Part shown: piece after piece, positions 1 through 9,917 of the stretch
How the letters are laid out: the number at the start of each line of letters is the position of its first letter
Position numbering within the stretch: the stretch's first letter is position 1
DNA from: Brenneria sp. hezel4-2-4
GTDB lineage: Bacteria; Pseudomonadota; Gammaproteobacteria; Enterobacterales; Enterobacteriaceae
Direction: 5' to 3'
Length of the DNA stretch: 64,000 nucleotides
Assembly (NCBI RefSeq): GCF_013155275.1
Contig: NZ_JABJXS010000013.1
Location: 23,374-87,373, forward strand
Program-made: the position numbers and the translations under genes
The notes under the pieces: generated by a model
What the model was told of the DNA's origin: nothing
The model's database searches: none
What the model saw: only the letters and a program-made list of their open reading frames with translations

Positions 1-325
1 GGTATTTGTGCAGCAACCCCGGGACGACGCTGTGTTGTTCATCAAGCGGGTCATGAGTGAAACCTGGGGCGGAAATGAATTCCTCGCGCGCGGTCAGAAC
101 CTGTAGCAAAAGCGGATCGCCGGCATTCCCCTTTTGCATACGCGCGGCGAAAACGCGCGGTACGCGCAAAGGGAATAGTTTGCGCGCGTCGTTGCCTTGC
201 CGGAGTCTGGCGTTGTCGCTCAGCGCCAAAAGTTGCAGTAATTCGTTCGGATCGGTAATTACGTCCGCAAGTTGCTGCAACCAATCTTCTCTGGAAGGTA
301 TATTTAGGGTTACAATGTGTGCCAT
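1..325 (-). CDS. epmB: EF-P beta-lysylation protein EpmB (lysine 2,3-aminomutase), N-terminal part
   Basis: The minus strand encodes an N-terminus starting MAHIVTLNIPSREDWLQQ, which reads without a stop off the left edge (about 108 residues visible). I recognise it as EpmB/YjeK. This radical-SAM enzyme converts (S)-alpha-lysine to (R)-beta-lysine, which EpmA then attaches to elongation factor P. The radical-SAM cysteine cluster lies outside the window, so only the N-terminal extension is seen. It is divergent from efp with only 39 bp between the two starts, the standard enterobacterial arrangement, so the promoters probably overlap. The start is the ATG read from 325. The assignment rests on sequence resemblance and on the diagnostic efp neighbour. 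Confidence 0.9.
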   Translation of the reverse strand, partial: MAHIVTLNIPSREDWLQQLADVITDPNELLQLLALSDNARLRQGNDARKLFPLRVPRVFAARMQKGNAGDPLLLQVLTAREEFISAPGFTHDPLDEQHSVVPGLLHKY

Positions 326-364
326 TTTTTGGCTTAGTACCAGTATCAAATGTAGAGGGCCTTT

Positions 365-931
365 ATGGCGACTTATTTTAGCAACGATTTCCGTTCCGGT
401 CTTAAAATCATGTTCGAAGGCGAGCCTTACGCTGTCGAATCGAGTGAGTTTGTTAAGCCGGGTAAAGGCCAGGCTTTTGCACGTGTGAAAATGCGTCGTC
501 TGTTAACCGGTAAGCTTATTGAAAAAACCTTCAAATCCACCGACTCCGCCGAAGGCGCCGACGTTATGGATATGAACCTGACTTACTTGTACAACGATGG
601 CGAGTTCTGGCATTTCATGAATAATGAAACGTTCGAGCAACTGGCTGCCGATGAGAAAGCGGTTGGCGATAACGCCAAATGGTTGCTCGATCAGGCTGAA
701 TGCATCGTAACGCTGTGGAACGGTCAACCTATCACGGTGACTCCGCCGAACTTTGTCGAACTGGAAATTGTCGATACCGACCCGGGGCTGAAAGGCGATA
801 CCGCGGGAACCGGCGGCAAGCCTGCGACACTGACCACTGGCGCGGTTGTAAAAGTGCCGTTGTTTGTGCAGATTGGCGAGGTGATCAAAGTCGACACCCG
901 CTCTGGCGAGTATGTTTCTCGCGTTAAATAA
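365..931 (+). CDS. efp: Elongation factor P
   Basis: 188 aa, the usual EF-P length. EF-P enters the ribosomal E site and relieves stalling at polyproline. The modification loop is visible as KPGKGQAF, with the acceptor lysine at position 34; this is the residue beta-lysylated by EpmA with substrate made by EpmB. Both modifying enzymes are in the window (epmB at 1-325, epmA at 5505-6482). The N-terminal KOW-like domain (about 1-65) is followed by two OB domains. It is transcribed divergently from epmB and followed by a rho-independent terminator at 944, so it is likely monocistronic. The start at 365 is conserved. Confidence 0.98.
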   Translation: MATYFSNDFRSGLKIMFEGEPYAVESSEFVKPGKGQAFARVKMRRLLTGKLIEKTFKSTDSAEGADVMDMNLTYLYNDGEFWHFMNNETFEQLAADEKAVGDNAKWLLDQAECIVTLWNGQPITVTPPNFVELEIVDTDPGLKGDTAGTGGKPATLTTGAVVKVPLFVQIGEVIKVDTRSGEYVSRVK

Positions 932-943
932 TGCATTCTTTTT

Positions 944-971
944 AAAAAGCCGCCTTAATGGCGGTTTTTTT
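944..971 (+). terminator. Rho-independent terminator of efp
   Basis: An A-tract leads into a short GC stem (ccgcc / ggcgg, loop ttaat), followed by a run of eight T. It lies 13 bp after the efp stop codon. Confidence 0.85.
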
Positions 972-1080
972 TCGCTTGAATAGCGCCGATCGCATCATTA
1001 AGCATGAAAAGTGCCACGAAGCGGCCAATATTGACTACGCTTAAAAAGACCTTTTTTCTTATCACTAGAAGGAATCACCT

Positions 1081-1212
1081 ATGTTGAAGAAAAGTCTTAT
1101 CGCTATTTTCTCTGTATTAATTCTATCTGCGGTCGTCGGGTGCAATACCACGCGTGGTGTTGGACAGGATGTTGAGGCAGGTGGGGAAGCGATACAGCGT
1201 AGCGCACAGTAA
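1081..1212 (+). CDS. Entericidin A/B family lipoprotein
   Basis: A 43-aa lipoprotein ([10 protein letters not shown]..., ending IQRSAQ). The signal peptide ends in a lipobox VVGC with Cys21, followed by the family motif [18 protein letters not shown], typical of entericidins. Entericidins are small membrane-associated lipoproteins; in E. coli the EcnA/EcnB pair downstream of efp acts as antidote and toxin in stationary phase. Only one gene is present here, so A and B cannot be separated with certainty. A ribosome-binding site (agaagga) precedes the ATG. Location next to efp matches the E. coli locus. Confidence 0.92.
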   Translation: MLKKSLIAIFSVLILSAVVGCNTTRGVGQDVEAGGEAIQRSAQ

Positions 1213-1301
1213 GCTGTAAAGGTTTTTCGTAGGCGAAAGCGCCACCGTGGCGTTTTCCTCTCGGCGACGACATAATGCAGCGGTGAACGAATTGGAGAAA
1301 A

Positions 1302-1658
1302 ATGATGTCGCCGCTGGTTATCACCGTGTGTATGCTGACGCTCAGCAATGTGTTTATGACTTTCGCCTGGTATGGGCATTTGCGTTATTTCAGCGGCCGA
1401 ACCTGGTTAATCGCCGCATTGGTCAGTTGGGGGATCGCATTATTTGAGTATTTATTACAGGTTCCCGCTAATCGTATTGGTTATCAGGTGGCTTCAGCAG
1501 GGCAGCTAAAAATATTGCAGGAAGTCATTAGCCTTTCCGTGTTTATTCCTTTTTCAATAATCATTTTAAAAGAACCCTTTCGGACGGACTATATTTGGGC
1601 CGGGCTGTGCCTATTGGGCGCGGTATTCTTTATGTTCCGGGATAAAATTATCGGGTAA
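1302..1658 (+). CDS. DMT-family small membrane protein (DUF486)
   Basis: 118 aa with four predicted membrane helices. It begins with SPLVITVCMLTLSN and ends with a helix followed by FRDKIIG. Sequence and length fit the DUF486 family, a four-helix relative of the drug/metabolite transporter superfamily whose substrate is not established. The start is one of two consecutive ATGs (1302 or 1305) after the ribosome-binding site ttggag. It stands between the entericidin gene and the convergent frd operon. Confidence 0.85.
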   Translation: MMSPLVITVCMLTLSNVFMTFAWYGHLRYFSGRTWLIAALVSWGIALFEYLLQVPANRIGYQVASAGQLKILQEVISLSVFIPFSIIILKEPFRTDYIWAGLCLLGAVFFMFRDKIIG

Positions 1659-1739
1659 TGAGAACCGACAGGTTCTGATTTATTTCTTAGGGCGGGCCTT
1701 GCTTTGTTTTTAGGGTAATCGGTGAGACGGAAAGCAGGA

Positions 1740-1772
1740 ACAAAATAAAACGGCCCTCACAGGCGGGCCGTT
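1740..1772 (-). terminator. Terminator of the frd operon
   Basis: On the minus strand an 8-bp stem (aacggccc / gggccgtt) with an 8-nt loop is followed by ttttatttt. It lies 17 bp beyond the frdD stop. Confidence 0.85.
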
Positions 1773-1789
1773 AGCGTGAACCAACCGAC

Positions 1790-2146
1790 TTACAGCGTGA
1801 CGACACCAATAATGGTAACCACGCTCAGAATGGCTGCCAGACCGTAAAAAACCCATTTCCCGGCGGGAACGTGGATTTTCAGATCGTGCATGGCGTGGTG
1901 CATTCGGTGTAAACCACACCACAGAGGCAAAATAATCATCAGCAGCAGGAACAGGCGGCCGATAAAGCTCTGACTGAAAGCCATGATACGTTCATAGCTC
2001 AGCGCATCCGGGAACAAACCCAAAGGCAGCAGAATACCAACCAGCAGGATGATGACCGGGGCGAAGATGGCGCTCCACATACCACCGGCGCCGAACAATC
2101 CCCAGAATGGCGGTTCATCGGAACGTTTTGGCGTTTGATTAATCAC
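1790..2146 (-). CDS. frdD: Fumarate reductase membrane subunit D
   Basis: 118 aa with three hydrophobic helices. FrdD and FrdC anchor the FrdAB dimer in the inner membrane and bind menaquinol. The GTG start at 2146 is chosen because it follows a strong ribosome-binding site (gcaggagg) by a few bases and gives [19 protein letters not shown], matching the family N-terminus and length; an upstream extension would run into frdC. It is the last gene of frdABCD, 14 bp after frdC. Confidence 0.96.
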   Translation of the reverse strand: MINQTPKRSDEPPFWGLFGAGGMWSAIFAPVIILLVGILLPLGLFPDALSYERIMAFSQSFIGRLFLLLMIILPLWCGLHRMHHAMHDLKIHVPAGKWVFYGLAAILSVVTIIGVVTL

Positions 2147-2160
2147 GTTATTCCTCCTGC

Positions 2161-2556
2161 TCAGAATAGTAAGGCAATAGCCAGAACAGCCAGCGTGACG
2201 ACGATGGTGACCGCCCAAAGCCCTTTAATAATCGGCTCCGGCCCCATTTTTTCGTCTTTCACGATAATGATGGATGCTTTCGGCGCCAGTTCAAACCAGG
2301 TTTTGGTGTGCAGCGCCGCCGCCAACAGTGCGATGATGTTGATGAGCAACACCAGCGGATTCTGTAAGAATCCGACAAAGCTTTCCCATCCTTCCGGGCC
2401 ATTCTTCAGAGAAAATACGCCGCACATCAATATGATGCTGAACCAGACGGCTGGTACGGCCGTACCTTCACGCAACATATAAAAACGGTAGAACCCCAGC
2501 TTTTGCCACCAGGTCGGCGCCATGCCGCGGACATACGCTTTACGTTTGGATGTCAT
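2161..2556 (-). CDS. frdC: Fumarate reductase membrane subunit C
   Basis: 131 aa, the same length as the E. coli protein, with three membrane helices. The N-terminus [20 protein letters not shown] is typical. With FrdD it forms the quinol-binding anchor of fumarate reductase. It begins 13 bp after the frdB stop, within one transcription unit. Confidence 0.97.
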   Translation of the reverse strand: MTSKRKAYVRGMAPTWWQKLGFYRFYMLREGTAVPAVWFSIILMCGVFSLKNGPEGWESFVGFLQNPLVLLINIIALLAAALHTKTWFELAPKASIIIVKDEKMGPEPIIKGLWAVTIVVTLAVLAIALLF

Positions 2557-2569
2557 TATTGCCCCTCCC

Positions 2570-3304
2570 TTATTGTGGTTTCAGCATGGCGATCATGAAG
2601 TCTTTGGCACTTTCCACCTTGCCTTGCTGAATAGCAGCGGCAGGATCGACATGCTTCGGACAAACCTCTGAGCAGTAACCCACAAAGGTACAGCTCCAGA
2701 CGCCGTTATCACCGTTCAACTGCGCCATACGCTGTTTTTTCCCGCGATCGCGGTTATCCAGGTTGTAACGGTGCGCCAGCGTAATCGCCGCCGGCCCGAT
2801 AAACTCCGGGTTGAGACCAAACTGCGGACAGGCGGCGTAGCAGAGACCGCAGTTGATACAGCCGGAGAACTGGTGGTATTTGGCCATCTGCGCCGGGGTT
2901 TGTTTATTGGTGCCGTCGGCCGGTTTACGATCGTTGCCGATGATATACGGCTTGATGGCTTCCAGACTTTCAATAAAGTGGGTCATGTCGACCACCAGGT
3001 CGCGCTCGATGGGGAAGTTGCCCAGCGCTTCAACCTTCATGCCGTCCTGATAATCGCGCAGGAACGTCTTACAGGCCAGCTTGGGCACGTTGTTCACCAT
3101 CATGCCGCATGAACCGCAGATCGCCATCCGGCAGGACCAGCGGTAGGAGAGATCCGCCGCCAGGTTATCTTTGATATAACCCAGCGCGTCCAGCAGGGAA
3201 GTCTGCTTGTTGAATGGGACGTCAAACGTTTCAAAATACGGCGCGCTGTCCCGTTCGGGGTTGTAGCGCATGACTTCCATTTTCAGGGTTTGCATATCAG
3301 CCAT
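2570..3304 (-). CDS. frdB: Fumarate reductase iron-sulfur subunit
   Basis: 244 aa when started at [11 protein letters not shown] (ATG read from 3304), matching the family length. Electron transfer runs from menaquinol to FrdA through three clusters. Cys58, Cys63, Cys66 and Cys78 form the [2Fe-2S] site. The [12 protein letters not shown] motif (from Cys149) and the later CSEVCP motif supply the [4Fe-4S] and [3Fe-4S] ligands. The start overlaps the end of frdA by 8 bp, indicating translational coupling. An alternative start 11 codons upstream is unlikely because it lies deeper inside frdA and lacks family support. Confidence 0.97.
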   Translation of the reverse strand: MADMQTLKMEVMRYNPERDSAPYFETFDVPFNKQTSLLDALGYIKDNLAADLSYRWSCRMAICGSCGMMVNNVPKLACKTFLRDYQDGMKVEALGNFPIERDLVVDMTHFIESLEAIKPYIIGNDRKPADGTNKQTPAQMAKYHQFSGCINCGLCYAACPQFGLNPEFIGPAAITLAHRYNLDNRDRGKKQRMAQLNGDNGVWSCTFVGYCSEVCPKHVDPAAAIQQGKVESAKDFMIAMLKPQ

Positions 3305-5093
3305 TCGCCTGCTCCTTCTTGCTTTTATCCTGAGCATCGCCTTCGGCGCCGTAAACGCGTTTGGCCGGAGGGAGTTTGGTGATTTTCACGTCGCTGTAAT
3401 CCAGACGTGGCGCCCCTTCAGGGTTGTAGAAAGCCAGCGTATGTTTCAGGAAATTCACGTCGTCGCGCTCGGTGCACCCTTCATCCAGACGTTGGTGGGC
3501 GCCGCGGGATTCTTTACGGTTGATGGCGGAGTGCGCCATACATTCCGCCACATCCAGGCTGTGACCAAGCTCAATGGCATAGAGCAGATCGGTATTGAAT
3601 ACGCTGGAATGGTCGGTGATTTTTACCCGTTTGAAGCGCTCTTTCAGCTCGGCTAATTTATCAATGGTTTTTTGCATCAGCTCCGTGGTGCGGTAAATAC
3701 CACAACCTTCTTCCATCGACATGCCCATTTCGTCGCGGATTTTCGCCCAGCTTTCGGTGCCTTCCTGGTTCATCAGGTCGTTCAGACGCTGTTCGACATC
3801 ACGGGTTTGCGCGTCGAGCGCGCTGCCGTTGGCGGGAGCGGCTGCCTGAGAACGCTGCGCGGCCTGCTCGCCGGCGATGCGCCCAAACACCACCAGCTCC
3901 GCCAGCGAGTTGGAACCGAGGCGGTTGGCGCCGTGCAGACCGACAGACGAACATTCGCCGACGGCAAACAGACCTTTGATGCGGGTTTCACAATGCTGAT
4001 CGGTCTCGATACCGCCCATGGTGTAGTGCGCGGTAGGGCGAATCGGGATCGGTTCTTTAACCGGATCGACGTCGACATAGGCTTTCGCCAGTTCGCAGAT
4101 GAACGGCAGGCGTTCTTTGAGCTTTTTCTCGCCGAGATGGCGCAGGTCAAGATAGACCACGTCGCCCAGCGGGGTGGAAATGGTGCGCCCGGCGCGCCAC
4201 TCATGCCAGAAAGCCTGGGAAACCTTGTCGCGCGGCCCCAGTTCCATGTATTTGTTTTTCGGTTCGCCCAACGGCGTTTCCGGCCCCATGCCGTAATCCT
4301 GTAGATAGCGGTAGCCGTCTTTGTTGACCATGATGCCGCCTTCGCCGCGGCAGCCCTCCGTCATCAGAATGCCGGAGCCCGGCAGGCCGGTCGGGTGATA
4401 TTGCACGAATTCCATGTCGCGCAAGGGGACGCCGTGGCGGAACGCCATGCCCATACCGTCCCCGGTCACGATGCCGCCGTTGGTGTTGTAACGGTAGACT
4501 CGGCCGGCCCCGCCGGTGGCGATAACCACCGCGTTCGCCCGGATCTGAACCAGTGCGCCTTCCATCATATTGATGGCGACGACGCCCCGGGCCTGACCGT
4601 CATCGACCAGAACATCCAGAACGAAATGTTCGTCGAAACGCTGGATTTGCGGATATTTAAGGGAGGTCTGGAACAGGGTGTGCAGCATATGGAAGCCGGT
4701 TTTGTCGGCGGCGAACCAGGTGCGTTCTATTTTCATGCCGCCGAAACGACGGACGTTAACAGAACCATCAGGTTTACGGCTCCATGGGCAGCCCCACTGT
4801 TCCATCTGGATCATTTCTTCCGGGCAATGCTTGACGAAGTGTTCGACGACGTCTTGTTCGCACAGCCAGTCACCACCGGAAACGGTGTCGTTGAAATGAT
4901 AATCAAAGCTATCGTGGTCCTGAGTGACCGCTGCTGATCCGCCTTCTGCCGCCACGGTGTGGCTACGCATTGGGTAGACTTTTGAGATCAGCGCAATTTT
5001 CAGTTGGGGATTTGCTTCGGCAGCAGCAATTGCTGCGCGTAAGCCAGCGCCCCCGGCCCCGATAATGGCCAAATCGGCATTAAAGGTTTGCAC
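3297..5093 (-). CDS. frdA: Fumarate reductase flavoprotein subunit
   Basis: 598 aa, close to the E. coli 602. It is the catalytic subunit reducing fumarate to succinate in anaerobic respiration. The N-terminal Rossmann motif ([15 protein letters not shown]) binds FAD, and His45 in [10 protein letters not shown] is the covalent flavin site. The start is GTG at 5093, preceded by ctggagga, giving [14 protein letters not shown] as in E. coli, where frdA also uses GTG; an ATG seven bases upstream is out of frame. It heads frdABCD. A promoter with a possible FNR site lies upstream (5259-5299). Confidence 0.98.
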   Translation of the reverse strand: MQTFNADLAIIGAGGAGLRAAIAAAEANPQLKIALISKVYPMRSHTVAAEGGSAAVTQDHDSFDYHFNDTVSGGDWLCEQDVVEHFVKHCPEEMIQMEQWGCPWSRKPDGSVNVRRFGGMKIERTWFAADKTGFHMLHTLFQTSLKYPQIQRFDEHFVLDVLVDDGQARGVVAINMMEGALVQIRANAVVIATGGAGRVYRYNTNGGIVTGDGMGMAFRHGVPLRDMEFVQYHPTGLPGSGILMTEGCRGEGGIMVNKDGYRYLQDYGMGPETPLGEPKNKYMELGPRDKVSQAFWHEWRAGRTISTPLGDVVYLDLRHLGEKKLKERLPFICELAKAYVDVDPVKEPIPIRPTAHYTMGGIETDQHCETRIKGLFAVGECSSVGLHGANRLGSNSLAELVVFGRIAGEQAAQRSQAAAPANGSALDAQTRDVEQRLNDLMNQEGTESWAKIRDEMGMSMEEGCGIYRTTELMQKTIDKLAELKERFKRVKITDHSSVFNTDLLYAIELGHSLDVAECMAHSAINRKESRGAHQRLDEGCTERDDVNFLKHTLAFYNPEGAPRLDYSDVKITKLPPAKRVYGAEGDAQDKSKKEQANG

Positions 5094-5258
5094 TGCATTC
5101 CTCCAGTTACTTAAGTTAATTAAGTTAAAATAAAAAAATAACGCCTATTCATTTCTGTCTTTATATATCTGCTTAATTATTAGTGCATTAAATCGCATAA
5201 AAAAATGACTTTAGGACATATTAAGAATAGATAAACCTCTATTTTTTGTGTGGGAATG

Positions 5259-5299
5259 ATTATACCGAATTAAAGGCGGATGAAATTTGATGTGATCCA
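5259..5299 (-). promoter_or_regulatory. frd promoter with FNR-like site
   Basis: On the minus strand a perfect TATAAT -10 box (5259-5264) lies about 165 bp upstream of frdA. An imperfect FNR-like dyad (ggatcacatcaaattt, about 5285-5299) is centred close to -41 relative to the inferred start, the position used by FNR at class II promoters. The half-site spacing is one base short of the ideal TTGAT-N4-ATCAA. Anaerobic activation of frd by FNR is well known in E. coli; its use here is inferred. The rest of the 411-bp gap to epmA is AT-rich and without a gene. Confidence 0.5.
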
Positions 5300-5504
5300 G
5301 CATTTTGTATTTTTTCCACAGTGTACTGAAATAACTTATAAAAACGTGATCGAAAGGCTTATTTCCGTAGAAATAATGCTTTTATTTCTTTAATAACCCT
5401 TTTGGCGACGAGATGGAAAAAGATTTCACTGGAGATAAATTTTTTTGTCTGCCCGCTATGATGCGGGTAGACTGCTCCACCTGTTTGACTTTGGAGTAGT
5501 AACC

Positions 5505-6482
5505 ATGAGCGAAACGACAAGTTGGCAACCTAGCGCCCCTATCGCTAATTTGTTGAAGCGCGCGTCGATAGTCACCGCGATCCGGCGTTTTTTCACCGAT
5601 CGCGGCGTATTAGAGGTTGAAACGCCGGCCATGAGCCGGGCCACGGTAACCGACGTCTATCTCTGCCCGTTTCAGACTCGCTTTGTCGGCCCCGGCGCTG
5701 CCGAGGGCATGACGCTCTATTTGATGACCAGCCCGGAATACCACATGAAACGCCTGCTGGCCGCAGGCAGCGGTCCGATTTTTCAACTCTGCCGCAGTTT
5801 CCGCAATGAAGAGTCCGGCAGGCACCATAACCCGGAATTCACCATGCTGGAATGGTATCGTCCGCATTACGATATGTACCGCCTGATGAATGAAGTCGAC
5901 GACTTATTGCAGCAGGTGCTGGAGTGCGAGAGCGCGGAGATGCTCTCGTACCAGCAGGCTTTTCTCCGTCATCTGGAGATCGATCCCCTCTCCGTTGATA
6001 AAACCCAGTTGCGCGAAGCGGCTGAAAAATTAGGCCTGGGCGATATCGCCTGTCGCGAAGAAGACCGGGATGCGCTGGTGCAGATGCTGTTCACCTTTGG
6101 CGTTGAACCGCATATCGGTCGCGAAAAGCCGGCGTTTGTTTATCACTTTCCGGCGACGCAAGCCTCGTTGGCCGAAATCAGCACTGAAGATCATCGGGTT
6201 GCCGAGCGCTTTGAGGTTTATTTTAAAGGCATTGAACTGGCGAATGGCTTCCGTGAGTTAACCGACGGCGATGAGCAACGCCAGCGTTTCGAACAGGATA
6301 ACCGTAAACGCGCCGCCCGCGGTTTGCCGCAGCAACCGATTGATGAGAATTTACTGGCGGCGTTAAAACATGGTCTGCCGGAATGCGCCGGCGTGGCGCT
6401 GGGGGTCGATCGCCTGATTATGCTGGCCCTGAATGCCGACAGGCTGAGTGATGTGATTGCGTTCCCGGTCGAGCGTTCCTGA
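5505..6482 (+). CDS. epmA: EF-P lysine ligase EpmA (PoxA/GenX)
   Basis: 325 aa, identical in length to E. coli EpmA. It is a truncated class II lysyl-tRNA synthetase paralogue that attaches (R)-beta-lysine to Lys34 of EF-P instead of to tRNA. It lacks the anticodon-binding domain. Class II motifs are visible: [20 protein letters not shown] (motif 2 region) and [12 protein letters not shown] (motif 3). The start at 5505 is chosen because it gives [10 protein letters not shown] and the family length; the frame extends 20 codons upstream without support. It is divergent from frdA and convergent with mscM. Confidence 0.97.
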   Translation: MSETTSWQPSAPIANLLKRASIVTAIRRFFTDRGVLEVETPAMSRATVTDVYLCPFQTRFVGPGAAEGMTLYLMTSPEYHMKRLLAAGSGPIFQLCRSFRNEESGRHHNPEFTMLEWYRPHYDMYRLMNEVDDLLQQVLECESAEMLSYQQAFLRHLEIDPLSVDKTQLREAAEKLGLGDIACREEDRDALVQMLFTFGVEPHIGREKPAFVYHFPATQASLAEISTEDHRVAERFEVYFKGIELANGFRELTDGDEQRQRFEQDNRKRAARGLPQQPIDENLLAALKHGLPECAGVALGVDRLIMLALNADRLSDVIAFPVERS

Positions 6483-6497
6483 TCTTTCTCTGTGAAA

Positions 6498-6524
6498 AGG
6501 CGGGGCATCGGCTGCTCCCCGCCT
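6498..6524. terminator. Hairpin terminator between epmA and mscM
   Basis: An 8-bp stem aggcgggg / ccccgcct between the convergent stops of epmA (6482) and mscM (6536). A T-rich tract follows on the plus strand, and A-rich sequence flanks the other side, so it may act in both directions. Confidence 0.65.
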
Positions 6525-6535
6525 CATTCCTTCCT

Positions 6536-9500
6536 TTATAAGCTTCCGGCCGTCCGGTTACCGGACGTCGTGGTTCTTCCCTTGCGCGATAAGGAGTCCA
6601 TGCGCACCTGAAAGGGCGGAAACGGCATCACCATATTATGTTTACGGTAATTTTCCAGAATCAACTGGTGAAGCTCATGACGCAACGGCATACGGTGTCC
6701 CATTTCCGCCGCGAAAATACGCAGTTCGAAAATCTGGATCCCCTGTTGCAGATCCACCAGGAATGCTTCCGGCGCCGGGGTGTCCAATATCAGCGAACAG
6801 CGGCTCACCGCATCCATCAGCAAGTCAGTGACTTCTTTGCTGTCGGCGTCGGCCGGCGCCGGTATCGTCAGCACGACACGCGTCACCGAATCAGATAGCG
6901 ACCAGTTAATAAACTGTTCGGTAATAAACGCTTTATTCGGCACGATAATCTCTTTGCGATCCCAGTCCGATATGGTGGTCGCGCGAGTATTGATACGCAT
7001 GATGTTGCCGGTAAGTTCGCGGATGGTGACGGTATCGCCGATACGAATCGGTTTTTCAAACAGGATAATCAGCCCGGAAATAAAGTTGGCGAAAATTTCC
7101 TGCAACCCAAAGCCCAGTCCGACACCCAGCGCGGCGACCAGCCATTGCAGTTTCGACCACTCAATGCCGATAAGCGAGAATCCCATCAGGCAGCCGATCA
7201 GCATCAGAATATATTTGCTGATGGTGGTGATGGCGTAACCGCTGCCGGGGGAGAGATCCAAATGCTGCAACAGAGCCAGTTCAAGCAGAGCGGGGAGATT
7301 GCGCACCAGTTGAGCGGTAATAATGAAAATAAGTATGGCGATCAGCACGGATCCCAGCGTAATCGACTGTACGCTTTCGACGCCTCTGACCGTACTGCTG
7401 ACGTCCCACAGGCTGATATTCTCCATAAAGGCAAACGCGGAGTGAATCTCAGACCACAGCACAATCACCGAAACCAGCGCGATTAACGTCAGGATGGAAC
7501 GGACCAACTGCAATGATTTCGCGCTGATGGCGTCCAAATCCACCACCGGCTCTTCAATGACTTCCGAACTGGTTTCGTGCTGGGCGCCGGGTGGCGAGTC
7601 ATCTTCGCCGCGGGCGCGCTGGGCCAGAATCTCCGACCGACGCTGTTTGGCCCGATCAAAGGCGATACGTCTGCGCTGAATAAGCATCCAGCGACGGATG
7701 ATATGATACACCACCAACAAGAAGAACCAGATGGAAACCGAGGTTTCCAACCGGGCCAGCAGAGCCTGCGCGGTCGCCAGATAACCAATACAGGATGCCA
7801 GCGCGGCGGCCAGCGGCGCGCAGATCATCAGGTTCCACATCGCCCGGTTAACGGAGTTTTCCCCTAAGCCTTCCTTATCCAGATAAAGCGGAATGCCGGC
7901 CCGTTTCAGACCTGTGGTGACCAGCGCCAGCGCCATACACAGTAAAATGAAGCACAGACGTCCCAGCGTACTGGAGAATTCACGATCGTTGAGTTTATCA
8001 AAGGTGATCAGCGCCATGATTAACGGCACGATAAACGCAATCGACAACCGATAGTAGCGCATCGCCCGGGCAACCCGATCGGGCGACCAGCGGAAGTGGA
8101 CGATAAACAGCCCCTGAGGATGCGCGAATGATGCGCTGATCATCACCACCCACATTAGCGGCACGGTAGCGGTCACGCTGTCGCCGATAGCGACGGCGAC
8201 CGGATAAGGCCAGGCGTTTTGCAACCCGTACCCCAACGCCGCCCAGAGCACCGGCAGCGGCAGCGCCGTCAGGATTGACCAGAACACGGTACGCAACGTC
8301 AGCATAAAATGGTCAAGCGTCACTTTACCCACCCGGCCGCTGGCGCGTTCGAGGAACGCATGATAATGGCGGCGGGAACTGATGCTGAACCCGACCAGCA
8401 ACAGCGCCCCCAGCAGCGGCATCACGGTTTCGCGGCTGGTGACCATCATCACCATGGCGCTGCTGAGCTGGGTCAAGGTATCCAGCGACAGCAGTCGGGT
8501 GAGATCCTGCACCAGCTTCAGCGGATAGGAAAAGGTAATCGGATCGACATCCGCAACCCAGAAGAGATAGCGGTGCGCCGCTTCCCGGGTTTCGCGCAGG
8601 GCGTCCTCAAGTTGATTGTTGGCGACTTTGAGCTTGGTCAGTTCCAGGATCTGCGTATCACAGCCGGATATCAGCGACGTCAGCAGATCGCGCTGGGTAC
8701 GCAGTTGGTCGGTCAGGATCCGTTGCTGCGTACTGGTGAGCGGCGTGCCGTCGTCCTGTTTGGCCTGTTCGGCGTCACTGGGTTTATTAATCAGATCTTC
8801 AAAATGCAGGCGCTGTACGCGCAACTGCGCCATATCGCTGTCCAGCAACTGCGGTTTGGGCATCTCCGGCAGTCGGGCGACCTGCGCCCGCAGGGTTTCG
8901 CCTAAAACAGGCGAAACGCCCAGCCACTGCGCCTGCTCGCGGATAGTGCTCAGCGCCTGACGAACCTGAAGGGTATGCGTGGCGGCCTGACGCTGCTGGG
9001 AAGCGATCAGATCCATACGCTGCGCCTGCTGATTCAGAGCGACGGACAGTTCGCGGTTAACGGTCAGCAGCGAACTGATGACGGAAGGCAATTCGCCGCT
9101 TTGTTCCGCCAGTAACTCTGTTCTTTCCAGCGCCTGTTCCGCTTCCCGCTGACGCAGGCTATTGATGCTGCTGCGTAACGCCTGAAGCTGGATATCCAGC
9201 CGGTCATGGCGTTTCTTATACAGTTCGGCGCGCAAGCGGGATAACTCCTGACGATTGCTGGCGGACAACTGCGCCAGCTCTAACTCGTCAACCCGACTTT
9301 TACGTAGCGCGGATTCGGCTTGCAACGCAGCTAATTGCGCCTGCCCCAGCGGGGTGGCCGGCGACCCCAGAGACTGGATCCGCCGTTCTGCATCGCTGAG
9401 TGCGCGGCTGGCTTCGGTTTGCTGTTGGGGAAGCTGACCGAGGGAATCGCCGATATCCCGCAACCGATCCTGCTCCTGCTGAAGCTGGCGAGCCTGTTCC

Positions 9501-9859
9501 AACAGTTGGCTGCTGATCTGTAGGATCTGCTGCTCAAGATCGTTAACGGACTGATTATCCGGGACAGTCGACGGCTTATCGTCCTCTGCCGCGATCAGGC
9601 GGCGCAGCTCCTGTGTCAGCTTGGGAAAATCATCAATGACGCGCTGGTATTGGGCCGCGCGCTCAATCGACTCCTTGCGCTCCTGCATGGCGTTCAGGGC
9701 GGACTGAAGTTCTTCGACAATCTCAGGCTGATCGGCGGCGCCTTTGTTCGCTTCCGCTTGCTGCAATTGCTGGCGTAACTGTGCCTCGCTGGGCGCCGTG
9801 GCGGCCAATGAGGCGGTGGATAACAAACATCCCAGCAGAAAAGTGACGATCAGACGCAC
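6536..9859 (-). CDS. mscM: Miniconductance mechanosensitive channel MscM
   Basis: 1,107 aa, the same length as E. coli MscM (YjeP). The protein has a signal peptide (MRLIVTFLLGCLLSTASLAA), then a long glutamine/leucine-rich coiled-coil periplasmic region (about 25-450), then a series of membrane helices. A C-terminal MscS core follows, with the pore-helix motif GLGFGLQEIFANFISGLIIL and then FEKPIRIGDTV. It releases small solutes during hypo-osmotic shock. It lies 58 bp downstream of psd on the same strand; psd-mscM form an operon in E. coli, and the spacing supports that here. Confidence 0.96.
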   Translation of the reverse strand: MRLIVTFLLGCLLSTASLAATAPSEAQLRQQLQQAEANKGAADQPEIVEELQSALNAMQERKESIERAAQYQRVIDDFPKLTQELRRLIAAEDDKPSTVPDNQSVNDLEQQILQISSQLLEQARQLQQEQDRLRDIGDSLGQLPQQQTEASRALSDAERRIQSLGSPATPLGQAQLAALQAESALRKSRVDELELAQLSASNRQELSRLRAELYKKRHDRLDIQLQALRSSINSLRQREAEQALERTELLAEQSGELPSVISSLLTVNRELSVALNQQAQRMDLIASQQRQAATHTLQVRQALSTIREQAQWLGVSPVLGETLRAQVARLPEMPKPQLLDSDMAQLRVQRLHFEDLINKPSDAEQAKQDDGTPLTSTQQRILTDQLRTQRDLLTSLISGCDTQILELTKLKVANNQLEDALRETREAAHRYLFWVADVDPITFSYPLKLVQDLTRLLSLDTLTQLSSAMVMMVTSRETVMPLLGALLLVGFSISSRRHYHAFLERASGRVGKVTLDHFMLTLRTVFWSILTALPLPVLWAALGYGLQNAWPYPVAVAIGDSVTATVPLMWVVMISASFAHPQGLFIVHFRWSPDRVARAMRYYRLSIAFIVPLIMALITFDKLNDREFSSTLGRLCFILLCMALALVTTGLKRAGIPLYLDKEGLGENSVNRAMWNLMICAPLAAALASCIGYLATAQALLARLETSVSIWFFLLVVYHIIRRWMLIQRRRIAFDRAKQRRSEILAQRARGEDDSPPGAQHETSSEVIEEPVVDLDAISAKSLQLVRSILTLIALVSVIVLWSEIHSAFAFMENISLWDVSSTVRGVESVQSITLGSVLIAILIFIITAQLVRNLPALLELALLQHLDLSPGSGYAITTISKYILMLIGCLMGFSLIGIEWSKLQWLVAALGVGLGFGLQEIFANFISGLIILFEKPIRIGDTVTIRELTGNIMRINTRATTISDWDRKEIIVPNKAFITEQFINWSLSDSVTRVVLTIPAPADADSKEVTDLLMDAVSRCSLILDTPAPEAFLVDLQQGIQIFELRIFAAEMGHRMPLRHELHQLILENYRKHNMVMPFPPFQVRMDSLSRKGRTTTSGNRTAGSL

Positions 9860-9917
9860 GCTTAGCCTACCTTTAACTTACAACAATGACGGGTGGTTAT
9901 TTACGGCGCATGGGGCT

